In this document: piece by piece, positions 1 through 10,100 of the stretch
How positions within the stretch are numbered: the stretch's first letter is position 1
How the letters are laid out: each line of letters starts with the position of its first letter
Origin: Rhodospirillales bacterium
GTDB taxonomy: Bacteria; Pseudomonadota; Alphaproteobacteria; Rhodospirillales; Casp-alpha2
DNA length: 52,260 nucleotides
Reading direction: 5' to 3'
Assembly (NCBI GenBank): GCA_018662225.1
Contig: JABJGO010000014.1
Coordinates: forward strand, 1-52,260
Notes under the pieces: generated by a model
What the model was told of the DNA's origin: nothing
Database searches by the model: none
What the model saw: the letters and a program-made list of their open reading frames with translations, nothing else
Position numbers and translations under genes: made by a program

Positions 1-356
1 GGATTCAGCGATACCCCTGCCCGTTTTCCCAATGATCGAATGACCTGCAATGATTGTTCGAGATCACCGTCGGCTTCCACATGCACGGTGATGATATCGG
101 CACCGGCATTCGAAAAAGCCTCCAAATAAGGTTGTGCCGGGTTGATCATCAGGTGCACATCGAACGGCTTATCCGTCGCGCCGCGAAGGGCCTTTATGAT
201 GGGGGGGCCCAGCGTGATGTTCGGCACGAAGTGACCGTCCATCACATCGATATGGATGTAGTCACAACCAGCGTCATCAATGGCCCGAATTTCATCACCC
301 AGACAAGCAAAGTCCGCCGACAGAATAGAGGGCGATATCTTGATTACCCTGGTCAT
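1..356 (-). CDS. rpe: Ribulose-phosphate 3-epimerase, 5' part
   Basis: The enzyme interconverts ribulose-5-phosphate and xylulose-5-phosphate in the pentose phosphate and Calvin cycles. About 118 N-terminal residues are in the window and the gene leaves at base 1. The start reads [17 protein letters not shown], the usual beginning of this TIM barrel. It is followed by the metal-site strand [17 protein letters not shown], then DVHLMI and [10 protein letters not shown], all hallmarks of the family. The ATG is at 356. The AAGGA ribosome site overlaps the stop codon of the aldolase gene 9 bases upstream, so translation is probably coupled. It is the third gene of a tkt-fba-rpe operon. Family assignment is secure; the C-terminal half is not visible. 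Confidence 0.95.
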   Translation of the reverse strand, partial: MTRVIKISPSILSADFACLGDEIRAIDDAGCDYIHIDVMDGHFVPNITLGPPIIKALRGATDKPFDVHLMINPAQPYLEAFSNAGADIITVHVEADGDLEQSLQVIRSLGKRAGVSLN

Positions 357-365
357 CGTTTATCC

Positions 366-1430
366 TTAAGCGATTGTAGGGTCCAAAGAGCCATCGGCAT
401 AACGTGCTGCCATATCCGGCAACGGGATAGATTTGATCTTTGATGCCTGACCGGCACAGTTAAAGCGCTGGAACCGATCAACACAGACCGCTTCCATCGC
501 TGCAATGGCGGGTTTCAGGTATGAGCGCGGATCGAATTCAGCCTTATTTTCGGACAGCACTTTTCTGATCTGGCCGGTAATGGCCAAACGGTTATCGGTA
601 TCGATATTTACCTTGCGAACACCGTTTTTAATACCCACTTCGATTTCCTCAATGGGCACACCGTAAGTCTGTGGCATTTCACCGCCGTACTGGTTGACGA
701 TATCCTGCAATTCCTGCGGAACAGAGGACGAGCCATGCATGACCAGGTGCGTGTTCGGTAACCGTGCGTGAATGGCTTTCACCACGTCCATGGCGAGGAT
801 ATCGCCCGTCGGTTTGCGGGTGAATTTATAGGCACCATGTGACGTGCCGATGGCAACGGCCAGGGCGTCGACTTTTGTCTTGGCCACAAAGTCGGCAGCT
901 TCATCCGGGTCGGTGACCAGCATGCTGGCATCCAGTTTACCTTCGAAACCGTGGCCGTCTTCTTTGTCACCCTCACCTGTTTCAAGTGATCCGAGGCAGC
1001 CCAACTCACCTTCTACAGAAACGCCCACCAGGTGAGACATCTCAGTTACTTTTCGGGTGACCTCAACGTTGTAGTCGTAGGATGCCGGGGTCTTGCCGTC
1101 TTCTTCCAATGAGCCATCCATCATGACGGATGAAAACCCGGATGCCACAGCGGACATACAAGTGGCCGCATTATTGCCGTGGTCCTGATGCATACAGACG
1201 GGAATATGAGGATACATTTCTACAGCGGCAATAATCAGATGCCGTAACACAATGTCATTTGCGTACTTACGGGCACCGCGACTGGCCTGCATGATCACCG
1301 GGCTATCGGTACTGTTAGCCGCCGACATGATGGCGAGCATCTGTTCCATGTTATTGATGTTAAACGCGGGCATGCCGTAGTCGTTCTCTGCCGCGTGATC
1401 CAGTAGCTGCCTCAATGATACGAGCGCCAT
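366..1430 (-). CDS. fba: Class II fructose-bisphosphate aldolase
   Basis: This zinc-dependent aldolase cleaves or forms fructose-1,6-bisphosphate and, in Calvin-type pathways, also sedoheptulose-1,7-bisphosphate. The protein has 354 residues, the length of the CbbA/class IIB group. The N-terminus reads [20 protein letters not shown]. The metal and catalytic stretch CMHQDHGNN is near residues 79-87 (D83, H84), and the phosphate-binding HGSSSVP and VNIDTDNR segments follow. I chose the ATG at 1430 because it has an AGGAAAGG ribosome site and gives the family N-terminus. An upstream in-frame start would run into the transketolase gene. It lies 40 bases after tkt and 9 bases before rpe, so one operon is likely. 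The symbol could also be cbbA. Confidence 0.95.
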   Translation of the reverse strand: MALVSLRQLLDHAAENDYGMPAFNINNMEQMLAIMSAANSTDSPVIMQASRGARKYANDIVLRHLIIAAVEMYPHIPVCMHQDHGNNAATCMSAVASGFSSVMMDGSLEEDGKTPASYDYNVEVTRKVTEMSHLVGVSVEGELGCLGSLETGEGDKEDGHGFEGKLDASMLVTDPDEAADFVAKTKVDALAVAIGTSHGAYKFTRKPTGDILAMDVVKAIHARLPNTHLVMHGSSSVPQELQDIVNQYGGEMPQTYGVPIEEIEVGIKNGVRKVNIDTDNRLAITGQIRKVLSENKAEFDPRSYLKPAIAAMEAVCVDRFQRFNCAGQASKIKSIPLPDMAARYADGSLDPTIA

Positions 1431-1470
1431 AGCGATTGCCTTTCCTATTCTGAAGCGTTTGTATTCAGCA

Positions 1471-3471
1471 CTACAAACGGTCCCGTACAGCCATAACAAC
1501 GGCTTCGGGTGTAATGCCGAAATGCTTGTATAATTCCCCCGCCGGTGCGGATGCACCGAAACCGGTCATGCCGACGAATCCGCCGTCAGCCCCGGTGTAT
1601 TTCTCCCAGCCTTGACGTAAAGCCGCTTCGACGGCGACCCGTGCTTCTGGCGTGCCGAGTACGCTGCTCCGATAATCATCAGACTGGGCGTCGAACAATT
1701 CCCAGCACGGCATGGATACCACCGCCGTGGGCGTACCGCCCTCTTCCAGTATATCCCGCGCCGCCATGGCGATGGAAACTTCTGAGCCCGTTGCCATAAT
1801 CGTTGCCACGCGGGCGTCTGAGCCGCCATTTGCCTCGGCCAATACGTAACCACCGCGCGCACAAAGGTTGTCCTCAGTATGATCAACCCGTTGGGTTGGC
1901 AGGCCCTGGCGGGTCAAAACCATACCGGACGGTGTTTCCGTTGATTTAAGCGCTAACGCCCAGCACTCAGCCGTCTCGACCCCGTCACAGGGCCGGAAAA
2001 CCTGAAAATTCGGGATGGCGCGAAGGGACGCCAGCGTTTCCACCGCCTGATGGGTCGGGCCGTCTTCACCCAGGCCGATGGAATCATGGGTCAGTACGTA
2101 GACTACCCGTTGGCTCATGAGCGCCGATAAACGCATGGCATGTTTCATGTAATCAGCGAAAACAAGGAACGTGCCGGCGTATGGAACAAAGCCACCGTGC
2201 AGGGCCATGCCGTTCATCACCGCCGCCATACCGTGCTCGCGAATACCGTAGTGGATATAGTCGCCCGCAAAGTTGGTGCGCGATATCGGGGTCATTTCGG
2301 GCGCCTTGGTATTAACAGACCCGGTCAAGTCGGCGGAGCCACCGATCAGCATCGGTAACACCGGCGACAAAGCCCCCAGCGTTTCGCCAGATGCCACGCG
2401 CGTGGCCCAGGACGGTTTTTCTTCTGAAACCCGAGCCTTGTGCGCGTTCAGTGCATCTTCCCATCCACCCGGTAACTGGCCAGACATTTCAAAGGTGAAG
2501 CGTTCGCCCTCGGGTGATGCCGCTAAACGGTCATTCCATGCGGCGCGATCGGTTTGACCGCGCGTTCCGGCTCTGCGCCATGTGGACAGTGTGTCTTCCG
2601 GGACTTCGAATGACTCACAAGGCCAATTCATAGCCTCGCGGGCGGCGGCGATTTCGTCATCGCCCAATGGTGCGCCGTGCGCGGCGGATTTGCCTTCTTT
2701 GTTGGGTGCGCCACGACCAATCAGGGTCTTGCAGGCAATCATGGAAGGCTTGTCAGATGCTTTTGCGGCTTCGATTGCTTTTGCAATAGCATCCGCGTCA
2801 TGCCCATCTACAGACTGTACGTGCCAGCCACAGGCCTCGAAACGCATTTGTTGGTTATCACCGACGGACAGGTCGGTTGCGCCATCAATGGTGATTGAAT
2901 TGTCGTCCCAGAACACAACGAGCTTACCGAGCGCCCAGTGACCTGCCATGGAAATGGCTTCGTGACTGATACCCTCCATCAGGCAACCGTCACCGGCAAT
3001 AACGTATGTGTGGTGATCAACAAGGTCATCGCCATAGCGCGCGTTAGCCATCCGTTCGGCAAGCGCCATACCAACCGCCGTGGTCAGGCCCTGCCCCAGC
3101 GGGCCAGTTGTTGTTTCAATGCCCGGCGCAAGGCCATATTCCGGGTGCCCGGCAGTCTTGGAGCCCAACTGGCGGAAGTTCCTGATTTCATCGATGGTCA
3201 TCCCCGGATAACCGCTCAGGTAAAGTGCTGAATAGAGCAGCATGGAACCGTGCCCGGCCGATAAGACGAACCGGTCGCGGTCAGCCCAATCTGGCGCTGA
3301 TGCGTCGAATTTCAGGAACCGGGAAAAAAGCACGGTTGCCACATCCGCCATCCCCATAGGCATACCGGGATGGCCGGACTTTGCCTGTTGAACAGCGTCT
3401 GCTGATAAAAATCGGATGGCATTTGCCATATTTTGGTGATCAGCAGCCAAAGCTGTATCCGCACTCGTCAT
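1471..3471 (-). CDS. tkt: Transketolase
   Basis: A thiamine-diphosphate enzyme that transfers two-carbon ketol units between sugar phosphates in the cytoplasm. It has 666 residues, normal for bacterial transketolase. Visible motifs include [19 protein letters not shown] at the N-terminus, the ThDP motif (GDGCLMEG ... [10 protein letters not shown]), [16 protein letters not shown] in the pyrimidine domain, and [15 protein letters not shown] at the C-terminus. The ATG at 3471 has a good GGAGG site 8 bases upstream. It is the first gene of the tkt-fba-rpe operon, and no other gene shares its strand within 260 bases. Its use of ThDP links it loosely to the thiamine salvage operon at 32.7 kb. Very safe assignment. 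Confidence 0.97.
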   Translation of the reverse strand: MTSADTALAADHQNMANAIRFLSADAVQQAKSGHPGMPMGMADVATVLFSRFLKFDASAPDWADRDRFVLSAGHGSMLLYSALYLSGYPGMTIDEIRNFRQLGSKTAGHPEYGLAPGIETTTGPLGQGLTTAVGMALAERMANARYGDDLVDHHTYVIAGDGCLMEGISHEAISMAGHWALGKLVVFWDDNSITIDGATDLSVGDNQQMRFEACGWHVQSVDGHDADAIAKAIEAAKASDKPSMIACKTLIGRGAPNKEGKSAAHGAPLGDDEIAAAREAMNWPCESFEVPEDTLSTWRRAGTRGQTDRAAWNDRLAASPEGERFTFEMSGQLPGGWEDALNAHKARVSEEKPSWATRVASGETLGALSPVLPMLIGGSADLTGSVNTKAPEMTPISRTNFAGDYIHYGIREHGMAAVMNGMALHGGFVPYAGTFLVFADYMKHAMRLSALMSQRVVYVLTHDSIGLGEDGPTHQAVETLASLRAIPNFQVFRPCDGVETAECWALALKSTETPSGMVLTRQGLPTQRVDHTEDNLCARGGYVLAEANGGSDARVATIMATGSEVSIAMAARDILEEGGTPTAVVSMPCWELFDAQSDDYRSSVLGTPEARVAVEAALRQGWEKYTGADGGFVGMTGFGASAPAGELYKHFGITPEAVVMAVRDRL

Positions 3472-3732
3472 GTAGTGCCTCCTACCTAACTTTATTGCCC
3501 AGGAATTCTATAATTGCTTGTCGCGAATCTAGGTGGAAAAGTCCAGTACCTGAACGCAGTTTTCTGTTCATAAACACCAATCTGGCGAAATAAATCGCAA
3601 ATGCTGAGAATAAAGCGCTCTTATTCCACAAAACAGAAAAGCGGTGCCGTCCCTGAGATGCCTGCTTCAGGTTCGAAAACAGATGCCACATGATGTTTAC
3701 AAGAACGTCTGCAAATGGCCCGACTCGAACAC
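3472..3732. other. Intergenic, AT-rich
   Basis: This gap separates tkt from the dioxygenase gene and holds the presumed tkt promoter. An 84-codon open frame on the minus strand has no ribosome site and no recognisable composition, so I do not call it. I see no convincing terminator or operator here. Confidence 0.4.
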
Positions 3733-4599
3733 TCAACCTACGCGGCGGATTTTCTCAGTTTCCCTGATGGTAGTTCGGTGCATCTCTCGCGGTGCACCGG
3801 CAAGATCATAAGGTGTGCCTGCATGCAGTACACGGCGATTATCCCACAGAACGGCATCGCCTACTTGCCATTTATGTCGGTACTGAAAAGTCGGGGCACA
3901 AGCGTGTTCCGTCAACTGGGAAATAAAGCTTTTCGCCTCCCCATCAGTCCAGCCTACAATACCCACGCTCACCTGGTTACCAAAATACAGCGCCTTTCGT
4001 CCCGTTCGCGGATGCGCACGAACCAACGGCCAAGTAACAGGAGAGTCACGTTCGTTGTTGCGTGTTTCCGTATCTAGCCCTTGATCGTCAAGATAACTGA
4101 GCAAACCTGAAACATCATTCACAACCTCCAGACTATCGCACAGAATTTGCTGATCAGGGGGGAGCGTGTCGTAGGCCGAATACATACATGCAAATAACGT
4201 GTCGCCGCCTATTGGTGGGACCGCTTTTGCCAACAATAGTGAGGCACGTGCCGGCACCGCCAAATGGATATGATCTGTATGCCACTCCAGTTCACCATTC
4301 TCATCCGCCGGTGAAAACGTTACGGGCTGTTCGCCGGTATTACCGACGACAAAAATTTCAGGATGATCCGGTAGGAACGCGTAATCCACGTCCGTTACGT
4401 CCAACGGACCCAATGCAAGACTAAAAGCAATTTGTTGCTCTGGTGTCACCGCGTGTTGTTTTGGAAAAACCAGAACACCATGCTCCTCAAGAGCGTCCTC
4501 AATCTGACCCAATACTATATCCTTAGGTACTTTGGACAGGCTGACATCGTAAACTACAGCACCAATGGTGTGATGACTTTTGTCGACCGTGATACTCAT
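3733..4599 (-). CDS. TauD/TfdA-family 2-oxoglutarate-dependent dioxygenase
   Basis: A non-haem Fe(II)/2-oxoglutarate oxygenase of 288 residues; such enzymes hydroxylate taurine, 2,4-D, gamma-butyrobetaine and many other substrates. The iron triad is visible: H107 and D109 in WHTDHIH, and H258 in RRVLHAG. Arginines in HRTTIRE (R274, R278) would hold the 2-oxoglutarate carboxylate. The N-terminus GAVVYDVSLSKVP is typical of TauD/TfdA. The ATG is at 4599, with an 8-bp palindrome 58 bases upstream. No transporter or sulfonate gene is adjacent, so the substrate cannot be named. It stands alone between AT-rich spacers, which may mean it was acquired separately from the flanking sugar genes. Confidence 0.9.
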   Translation of the reverse strand: MSITVDKSHHTIGAVVYDVSLSKVPKDIVLGQIEDALEEHGVLVFPKQHAVTPEQQIAFSLALGPLDVTDVDYAFLPDHPEIFVVGNTGEQPVTFSPADENGELEWHTDHIHLAVPARASLLLAKAVPPIGGDTLFACMYSAYDTLPPDQQILCDSLEVVNDVSGLLSYLDDQGLDTETRNNERDSPVTWPLVRAHPRTGRKALYFGNQVSVGIVGWTDGEAKSFISQLTEHACAPTFQYRHKWQVGDAVLWDNRRVLHAGTPYDLAGAPREMHRTTIRETEKIRRVG

Positions 4600-4656
4600 C
4601 GAGCATGCTCCAGATTACAGATTATAAGATTCATGTCAGGCCTCTCGCGTAGCGTA

Positions 4657-4677
4657 GCAAAACAGCCATTGTTTTGC
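4657..4677. promoter_or_regulatory. Palindrome upstream of dioxygenase gene
   Basis: GCAAAACA, 5 bases, TGTTTTGC is a perfect 8-bp inverted repeat centred about 68 bases upstream of the dioxygenase start. Spacing and size fit a dimeric repressor or activator site. It has no U-run on either side, so a terminator is unlikely. The cognate regulator is not evident in the window. Confidence 0.45.
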
Positions 4678-4862
4678 CCTGTCAACAATATCTCCGTCTG
4701 CCCCTTAACGGACACTCCCACAGAAACCCTTCATCTAAGTTAGCTGGTTAAATTGTTTGAGAATTTCGCAAAAACACGAAGATGTAATGATTCTGACGCA
4801 AAACCATCATAGCACTGGGGTAGTATCGCAGAGTCTTGTTCTACATTTTTAAGGAAACTATA

Positions 4863-5390
4863 TTGAGCGATAACAATAAAATAGATTCAACGACTCTATC
4901 AATTTTGCTATCTTCGTTACTCGGGGTACAAAACGCCATCCGGGCTTATGACACCAAAGCACAGGTCGTTAGTATTGGCTTTATCTTTTCGTTGGGCCTC
5001 ATAACAACGATAGGAGAACTGGCTCCGGAAGTTCCTATATACTCGCTAGCTTTTGTAATCCTTTCCTGGATTCTTGGTGTCGTGCCAGTTGTCCTGTTTG
5101 GTTATGTCCTTTATCCGTCTCGCAGTATGGCACCAAAGCTTGGGAGCAAAATCGATAACCTTCAACGAAGCTATTACCTCCTTGTTGAACGATACTCTAA
5201 TTTGGATGATTATATTGAAGCATTTGATCAAAGCGACTGGAAGGTTGAATTGACATATGAAATTCAAAAAAATTCTTTGTTACGGGACATGAAACGAAAA
5301 CGCTTTGTGGGAGCTCTAGTCGTCGCGGGGATTTCGTTTGCTTTAATGTTCCTTTTGCAGCTTCTACGCACCATTGAAATTATTCCGTGA
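4863..5390 (+). CDS. Three-TM membrane protein, DUF5706/Pycsar-effector-like
   Basis: A protein of 175 residues. Residues about 35-50 and 58-85 form two hydrophobic segments, then a polar helical stretch of about 60 residues follows, and a third membrane helix sits at about 148-170. Just before the first helix is AIRAYDTKA (residues 25-33), which matches the A-x-D-x-K-A signature that opens PycTM/DUF5706-type effector domains of cyclic-nucleotide defence systems. I chose TTG at 4863 because AAGGA lies 7 bases upstream; a TTG 27 bases earlier lacks a ribosome site. Base composition is clearly more AT-rich than the flanking genes, and no cyclase gene is adjacent. Membrane topology is seen directly; the family link is by motif only, and it could be an unrelated small membrane protein. 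Confidence 0.55.
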   Translation: MSDNNKIDSTTLSILLSSLLGVQNAIRAYDTKAQVVSIGFIFSLGLITTIGELAPEVPIYSLAFVILSWILGVVPVVLFGYVLYPSRSMAPKLGSKIDNLQRSYYLLVERYSNLDDYIEAFDQSDWKVELTYEIQKNSLLRDMKRKRFVGALVVAGISFALMFLLQLLRTIEIIP

Positions 5391-5422
5391 TAAGATTTTT
5401 TGAAAAATCAAACCATCCACTC

Positions 5423-5452
5423 AATAGGCTGAAGAGACCGCTTCTGGCTATT
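5423..5452. repeat. Imperfect inverted repeat after the DUF5706-like gene
   Basis: AATAG, 3 bases, GAAG, a 6-base loop, CTTC, 3 bases, CTATT: two short stems around a symmetrical internal loop, between the convergent ends of the membrane-protein gene and prk. Neither side has a T-run, so termination is doubtful. Confidence 0.3.
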
Positions 5453-5486
5453 AAAGAAAATGATTAACTCGTTCCAACCATATCCG

Positions 5487-6425
5487 CTATACGGCATGAT
5501 GCCCGAGTGCGGCCTTCACGATATGGTAGGTGATTAGCAATTGTGAAAGCGCCAGCGTGTGGCTGATCTGGCTCTTGTCCTCAACATCAAATCGACCCAA
5601 TTCATCGCGCAGGTATTGAGCTTCAGGAATCAAATTCCACAGCAAATCTTCCATACCGCCAGCACGCCTGCCATCGATGTCACCTTGAATATCGAGCACG
5701 TCGACGGGTTTGCCATCGGTATCGCGAGATAGTTCCAGCTTGATACCGGCTTTAGCACCGGCCTCGATGATCGGTGACAGATCAGGATGCGGTAACGTAG
5801 GGCGCCAGGTGTGCCGTACACTCAAACCGGCGCCGGTTTCCTGCTCGTTTTCTTCGGGTGGGAAAAAGTGAACCACCATATCGGCAAAGGTGCGTTGCGG
5901 GTGGATATACCGAGTGCCAGCCGCACTGCGGCCTGAAATGGTGTTCACAACATCATCACGAGTGTAGCCACGGGTAGATGTATCGCGGTCAATTTTCCAG
6001 CGAACCCGCAAATCCTCTACTGGTTCCAGATAAACTTTCACGTCATAGCAATCGCGCATGGCACGGGTGGTATAACCCAACAGGCCTTCGATGATGATGT
6101 ATTCCCGTGGCTGAATGTATTCTGCCGGTGCCAGGGTTCCGTCTTCGTGATTGTAGACAGGTTTGAGGATTGGCCGTCCCTGTCGAAGTAGCTGTATGTG
6201 CTGCTCAAGGATATCCATATGGTTAGCGACCGGGTCCAGTGCGGTGATCCCACGGCTTCGTCGTTCGGTGCGGTCATAGCGATGATAATCGTCGGTGCAG
6301 ATAGTGACCACGCGCTCATCGCCTAACATGGTGGCGATGCCTTTGGTCAGCGTGGTTTTCCCCGCCGCCGAATCCCCAACGATGCCAAGGATAATGGGCC
6401 GATCTGCCAGTCTATTGTGGGGCAT
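5487..6425 (-). CDS. prk: Phosphoribulokinase, plant/cyanobacteria-like type
   Basis: It phosphorylates ribulose-5-phosphate to ribulose-1,5-bisphosphate using ATP. The protein has 312 residues. The P-loop GDSAAGKTTL is at about residues 17-26, and CTDDYHRYDR, GITALDPVANH and PVYNHEDGTL follow, then IIIEGLLGY (Walker B/catalytic acid) and WKIDRDTSTRGYT. These motifs resemble the cyanobacterial/plant (class II) form (LDDYHSLDR, TALDPRAN, KPIYNH, KIQRD) rather than the octameric form common in proteobacteria. The ATG at 6425 follows the regulator gene by 18 bases, so the two are probably co-transcribed. No RuBisCO subunit gene is in the window. A broader phosphoribulokinase/uridine kinase family role remains possible, but the substrate-region motifs favour ribulose-5-phosphate. 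Confidence 0.85.
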   Translation of the reverse strand: MPHNRLADRPIILGIVGDSAAGKTTLTKGIATMLGDERVVTICTDDYHRYDRTERRSRGITALDPVANHMDILEQHIQLLRQGRPILKPVYNHEDGTLAPAEYIQPREYIIIEGLLGYTTRAMRDCYDVKVYLEPVEDLRVRWKIDRDTSTRGYTRDDVVNTISGRSAAGTRYIHPQRTFADMVVHFFPPEENEQETGAGLSVRHTWRPTLPHPDLSPIIEAGAKAGIKLELSRDTDGKPVDVLDIQGDIDGRRAGGMEDLLWNLIPEAQYLRDELGRFDVEDKSQISHTLALSQLLITYHIVKAALGHHAV

Positions 6426-6443
6426 GGCAATTCACCTGGTCTA

Positions 6444-7058
6444 TCAAAACGAATCACCACCGGCGAGGAACCGAGCCACGGCTTGCGCCCGATTGTTCAC
6501 GCTCAATTTTTCATACAGGTTCTTCAAGTGAAACTTGACCGTATTCAGCGAAATACCGTGTTCCTTGGCGATCTGAGCGTTGGTTTGCCCGTTTGCCAGT
6601 GATGCCAACAGGTCGCGCTCACGCGGGGTCAGGGAATCCAGACTGTCGGTCGATGCGGAATCCATATTCATAAACGGAAAGACCATGCGGCCTTCAGAAA
6701 CCGAAAACACGGTATCGACCAGCACCTGGGGGCTGTCCTGTTTGGAACAAAACCCGGCCCCACCCAATTGGAGAACCTGCCGGGCCACACCCGGTTTACT
6801 GCTACCTGTATGGACAATTATTCGGGGTGGGTCTTGCCTACCCTTGATTTCGGTTAGAACATCACGCCCAGACATGAACGGCATTTCCCAGCCGATCACT
6901 GCCACATCAAAAGACAGACGATCCACCGCTTCCATAAAGCGCTCGCCATCGGCGGCCGTGGCCATGACGGAGAACCGTTCGTCATCTTCGAAAATCTTGC
7001 TCAAACCCGCCAGAATCAACGGGCTTTTATCCACCAGCACAATATTGATCAGTGCCAT
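6444..7058 (-). CDS. LuxR/NarL-type regulator with atypical receiver domain
   Basis: A protein of 204 residues with an N-terminal receiver fold (1-120) and a C-terminal LuxR helix-turn-helix (SLTPRERDLLASLANGQTN ... NTVKFHLKNLYEKLSV, about 140-195). The receiver lacks key acidic residues. The position of the phosphoacceptor aspartate is glycine (G56 in AVIGWEMPFMSG), and the second pocket acid is lysine (LVDK, K11). T84 and K106 are kept. It therefore probably does not accept phosphate in the usual way, and may respond to a ligand, a partner protein or protein level. A GAGGTAG ribosome site precedes the ATG at 7058. It is directly upstream of prk and downstream of the hybrid kinase gene, so control of prk is the natural guess. 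Confidence 0.88.
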   Translation of the reverse strand: MALINIVLVDKSPLILAGLSKIFEDDERFSVMATAADGERFMEAVDRLSFDVAVIGWEMPFMSGRDVLTEIKGRQDPPRIIVHTGSSKPGVARQVLQLGGAGFCSKQDSPQVLVDTVFSVSEGRMVFPFMNMDSASTDSLDSLTPRERDLLASLANGQTNAQIAKEHGISLNTVKFHLKNLYEKLSVNNRAQAVARFLAGGDSF

Positions 7059-7090
7059 TTCTACCTCACAAGTACCCTATTTCGTTTAGG

Positions 7091-7106
7091 CTACCTTATT
7101 GGGTAG
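7091..7106. promoter_or_regulatory. CTACC/GGTAG palindrome upstream of the LuxR-type gene
   Basis: CTACC, 6 bases, GGTAG lies 33 bases upstream of the regulator start. Further CTACC copies occur at about 7062 and 7134 in the same 126-base spacer. The layout would suit autoregulation by the adjacent LuxR-type protein. The short arms make chance likely enough that this is only a candidate. Confidence 0.3.
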
Positions 7107-7184
7107 GTGGCGTCATGCACCTTTTTGTAGGCACTACCCGTTCAGGCTCTAGTGGAAGCAACCATGTGAAACGCGAGAAACCTG

Positions 7185-10100
7185 CTAGCCCTCACTAATG
7201 ACTTGTTTTATGGCGGGTCTTACCCGGATGTATTCCTGCTCCATCTCAGCCAGCAGGTCGGCGGCTGGTGATGTTTCACCTTCTGATGCCATATACTCCA
7301 CACGCCCCGCCAATTCGGACAAGAAGAGTGCCCCCAGTGTCGCACTACTGGATTTAAGCTTATGCGCCGAATGCTCCATCTTAAGGGGGTCAGCAGATGA
7401 AATCGCATCTCCGATATCAGTAAAATGATCCGGAACAGACTCCAGAAAGTTATTTAACACCTTGCGATACCCATCTGGTAACGCTTCAAGCGCTGTTTTC
7501 AATATAACCAGTGCATCGGGGTCCAGGATATCGTCGCCTAGGCCCCCTGGCCCTTCGGTGCGCGGGCCTAGCTCGCTACTATCGTTGGAAGAGGATATCC
7601 ATTTGCGTACAACCGTTTCAATAATCTCCTGGCGGATGGGTTTAGCGATGTAATCGTCCATACCGGCATCCAGGCATTTCTCTCGATCACCTTCCAGTGC
7701 ATGCGCCGTCATGGCGACGATAGGCGTATGGGGTAAGTTGGATTTTTTTTCGTGTTCTAGAATAAATGCGGTGGCTTCATACCCGTCCATTTCGGGCATC
7801 TGAATATCCATTAGAATCAAATCGTATTTTCGTTCAATGACCTTCTCTGTGGCTTCACGACCATTGTTCGCTATATCGGGTTGTATGCCCATTTTACCGA
7901 GCATTCCCACGGCTACCTGCTGGTTTATGAAGGCGTCTTCGACCAGGAGAACACGTCCAGTCACAGCCCCTGTGGTCGTTATCTGCGTTTCAGTTTCCTC
8001 GGCATCATTCTCGTGCCCCCCCATAGCAGAGATAATTCCTCCCAACAGTCTCGATCGCCCAACAGGCTTATTGAGACGAAGTAAAATACCAGCGGCCTGA
8101 ACGCTATCCAAGTCGTCTGGCTGCGAAGAACTCAACATCATCATGGGAGGCGTATCCAGGGACTCATCCTGCGAAATTTCTTTAGCCAGTTCTAACCCGT
8201 TTTTCTCTGGCATGTGATAGTCAAGAATTGCCAGATCGATCTTTTCTTCTGTTTTACGCAAAAATGCCAAGGCTTCGTTGCTGTTACTGAACAAAACAGG
8301 TTTCATTCTCCAGGCTTCCAGATAACGCCTGAGAATTTCCAGATTGGTACCCGTGTCATCCACAACAAGCACACGAATGCCCTCAAGATTATCTGCTTTC
8401 CGCCTTTTAAGGGCCTCGCCTATGGGGAATTGAACATCGAACCAGAATGTAGATCCAACGCCTTTTTCGCTTCTGACCTCAATAATTGACCCCATGAGCG
8501 CCACTAATGAACTTGAGATGCTCAGCCCCAGGCCTGTGCCACCAAATTGTCGGGTTGTCGACACATCGGCTTGGGTAAATGCCTCGAAAAGAACTTCCAC
8601 CGCATCCCGGTCAATGCCAATGCCCGTATCATGGACTTTGAAACGAACAGTCGCGACACCTTCTGATGAAGACAACAGTGTGGCCGAAACATTGATCTCG
8701 CCCTTATCCGTAAACTTGACGGCATTACCAACCAGATTAGCAAGAATCTGACGAAGACGGGTCGGGTCACCTTTCACATTAATCGGAATATCCGGATCGC
8801 AATAACAGGTAATCAGTACACCCTTGGCGTTGGCGCTCGCCACGAGCAAAGAACTGATGTCTTCCAGAACGTCGCAGGCCTGAAAATCCATGTACTCAAG
8901 ATCAAGGCGTCCGGCCTCAATTTTCGAGAAGTCCAGAATATCGTTGATCACCGTGATCTGCATATCCGCAGATTTCGTTGCTGTATCCACATAATGCGTC
9001 TGTTCGTCATCAAGTTCGGTGCCGTGCAATAGTTCCAGCATGCCAATAACACCGTTCATGGGCGTGCGGATTTCATGGCTCATATTAGCCAGAAAACTGG
9101 CCTTGGCCCGAACAGCGCTAAGGGCCTCTTCACGCGATTCAATCAACGCTTCTTCTGCTACTTTGCGTTCCGTAATGTCCGTTCGAATGGCGACGTATTG
9201 GAACGGTAGCCCTTTTTCATTCACGCCAGGAACAATGGTGGCACGAACCCAGTAGGGTTCACCGCTCTTGGTTTTGTTCTTGATATCGCCGTGCCAGGTT
9301 TTACCACTACTGATGGTTTCCCAAAGTTCCGTGAAAAAATCGTACGGATGTTCGCCAGAATTAAGCAACCGGTGGTTCTGGCCAATAAGCTCTTCGCGTG
9401 GGAACCCGCTGATATGACAGAACTTGTCGTTGCAGTAAATTATGCGACCTTTCACGTCGGTAATGCTGACAATGGCGTGCTCGTCCAGCGCATGTTTCTG
9501 AAACACCAGATCTTTCTTGTCCTCTTCAGCCCGATAAAAATTTTCTCGCATGCTGAACAGCAGTCCTGTCAGGACGCATATATAGCTCACCTTCTTCAGT
9601 GTGTGGGCGACGTCAAATTCAATATCAAATAACGTGCCGGAAAATGACATGAAAACGGCTTGTGAAACAAAACCAATGATCAACGACAACACGAGCCAGT
9701 GTTCGAACACGTCCTGCTTCCACGCCCCCTTATACAAATAACCGATGAGCGCCATCAGGAAGAATATGGCTGGCGCGAACTCTTCCGGGCGGTGAAACAG
9801 GGCATCAGGATAGTATGCCGGGGGTAACGGAAAGAATGCGAAAAACAGGCAGGACACGACAGCAAAAACAGCTGAAAGAATAAATACCGAGCTTTCTCTA
9901 AAATTTATCCGTTGACCCAGTTTATTTTCCCGCCACCAGACCAGCCAGGACAAGGCCATGAAGATGGAAAGAAACTGACGCGAAGCAACCCAACTCCATG
10001 GGATTAGGGTAGGTAAATCAGACGGCATAAAGGGTTTAAAATAGGCCGACGTCACGAGGGCGTGATAACCGTCCAGGAAACCTGTCCCAAGAAATCCCAC

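Noticed and set aside
3482-3736. 84-codon minus-strand frame between tkt and the dioxygenase
   Set aside because: No ribosome site, no recognisable domain, and it lies in an AT-rich spacer where random frames are expected.
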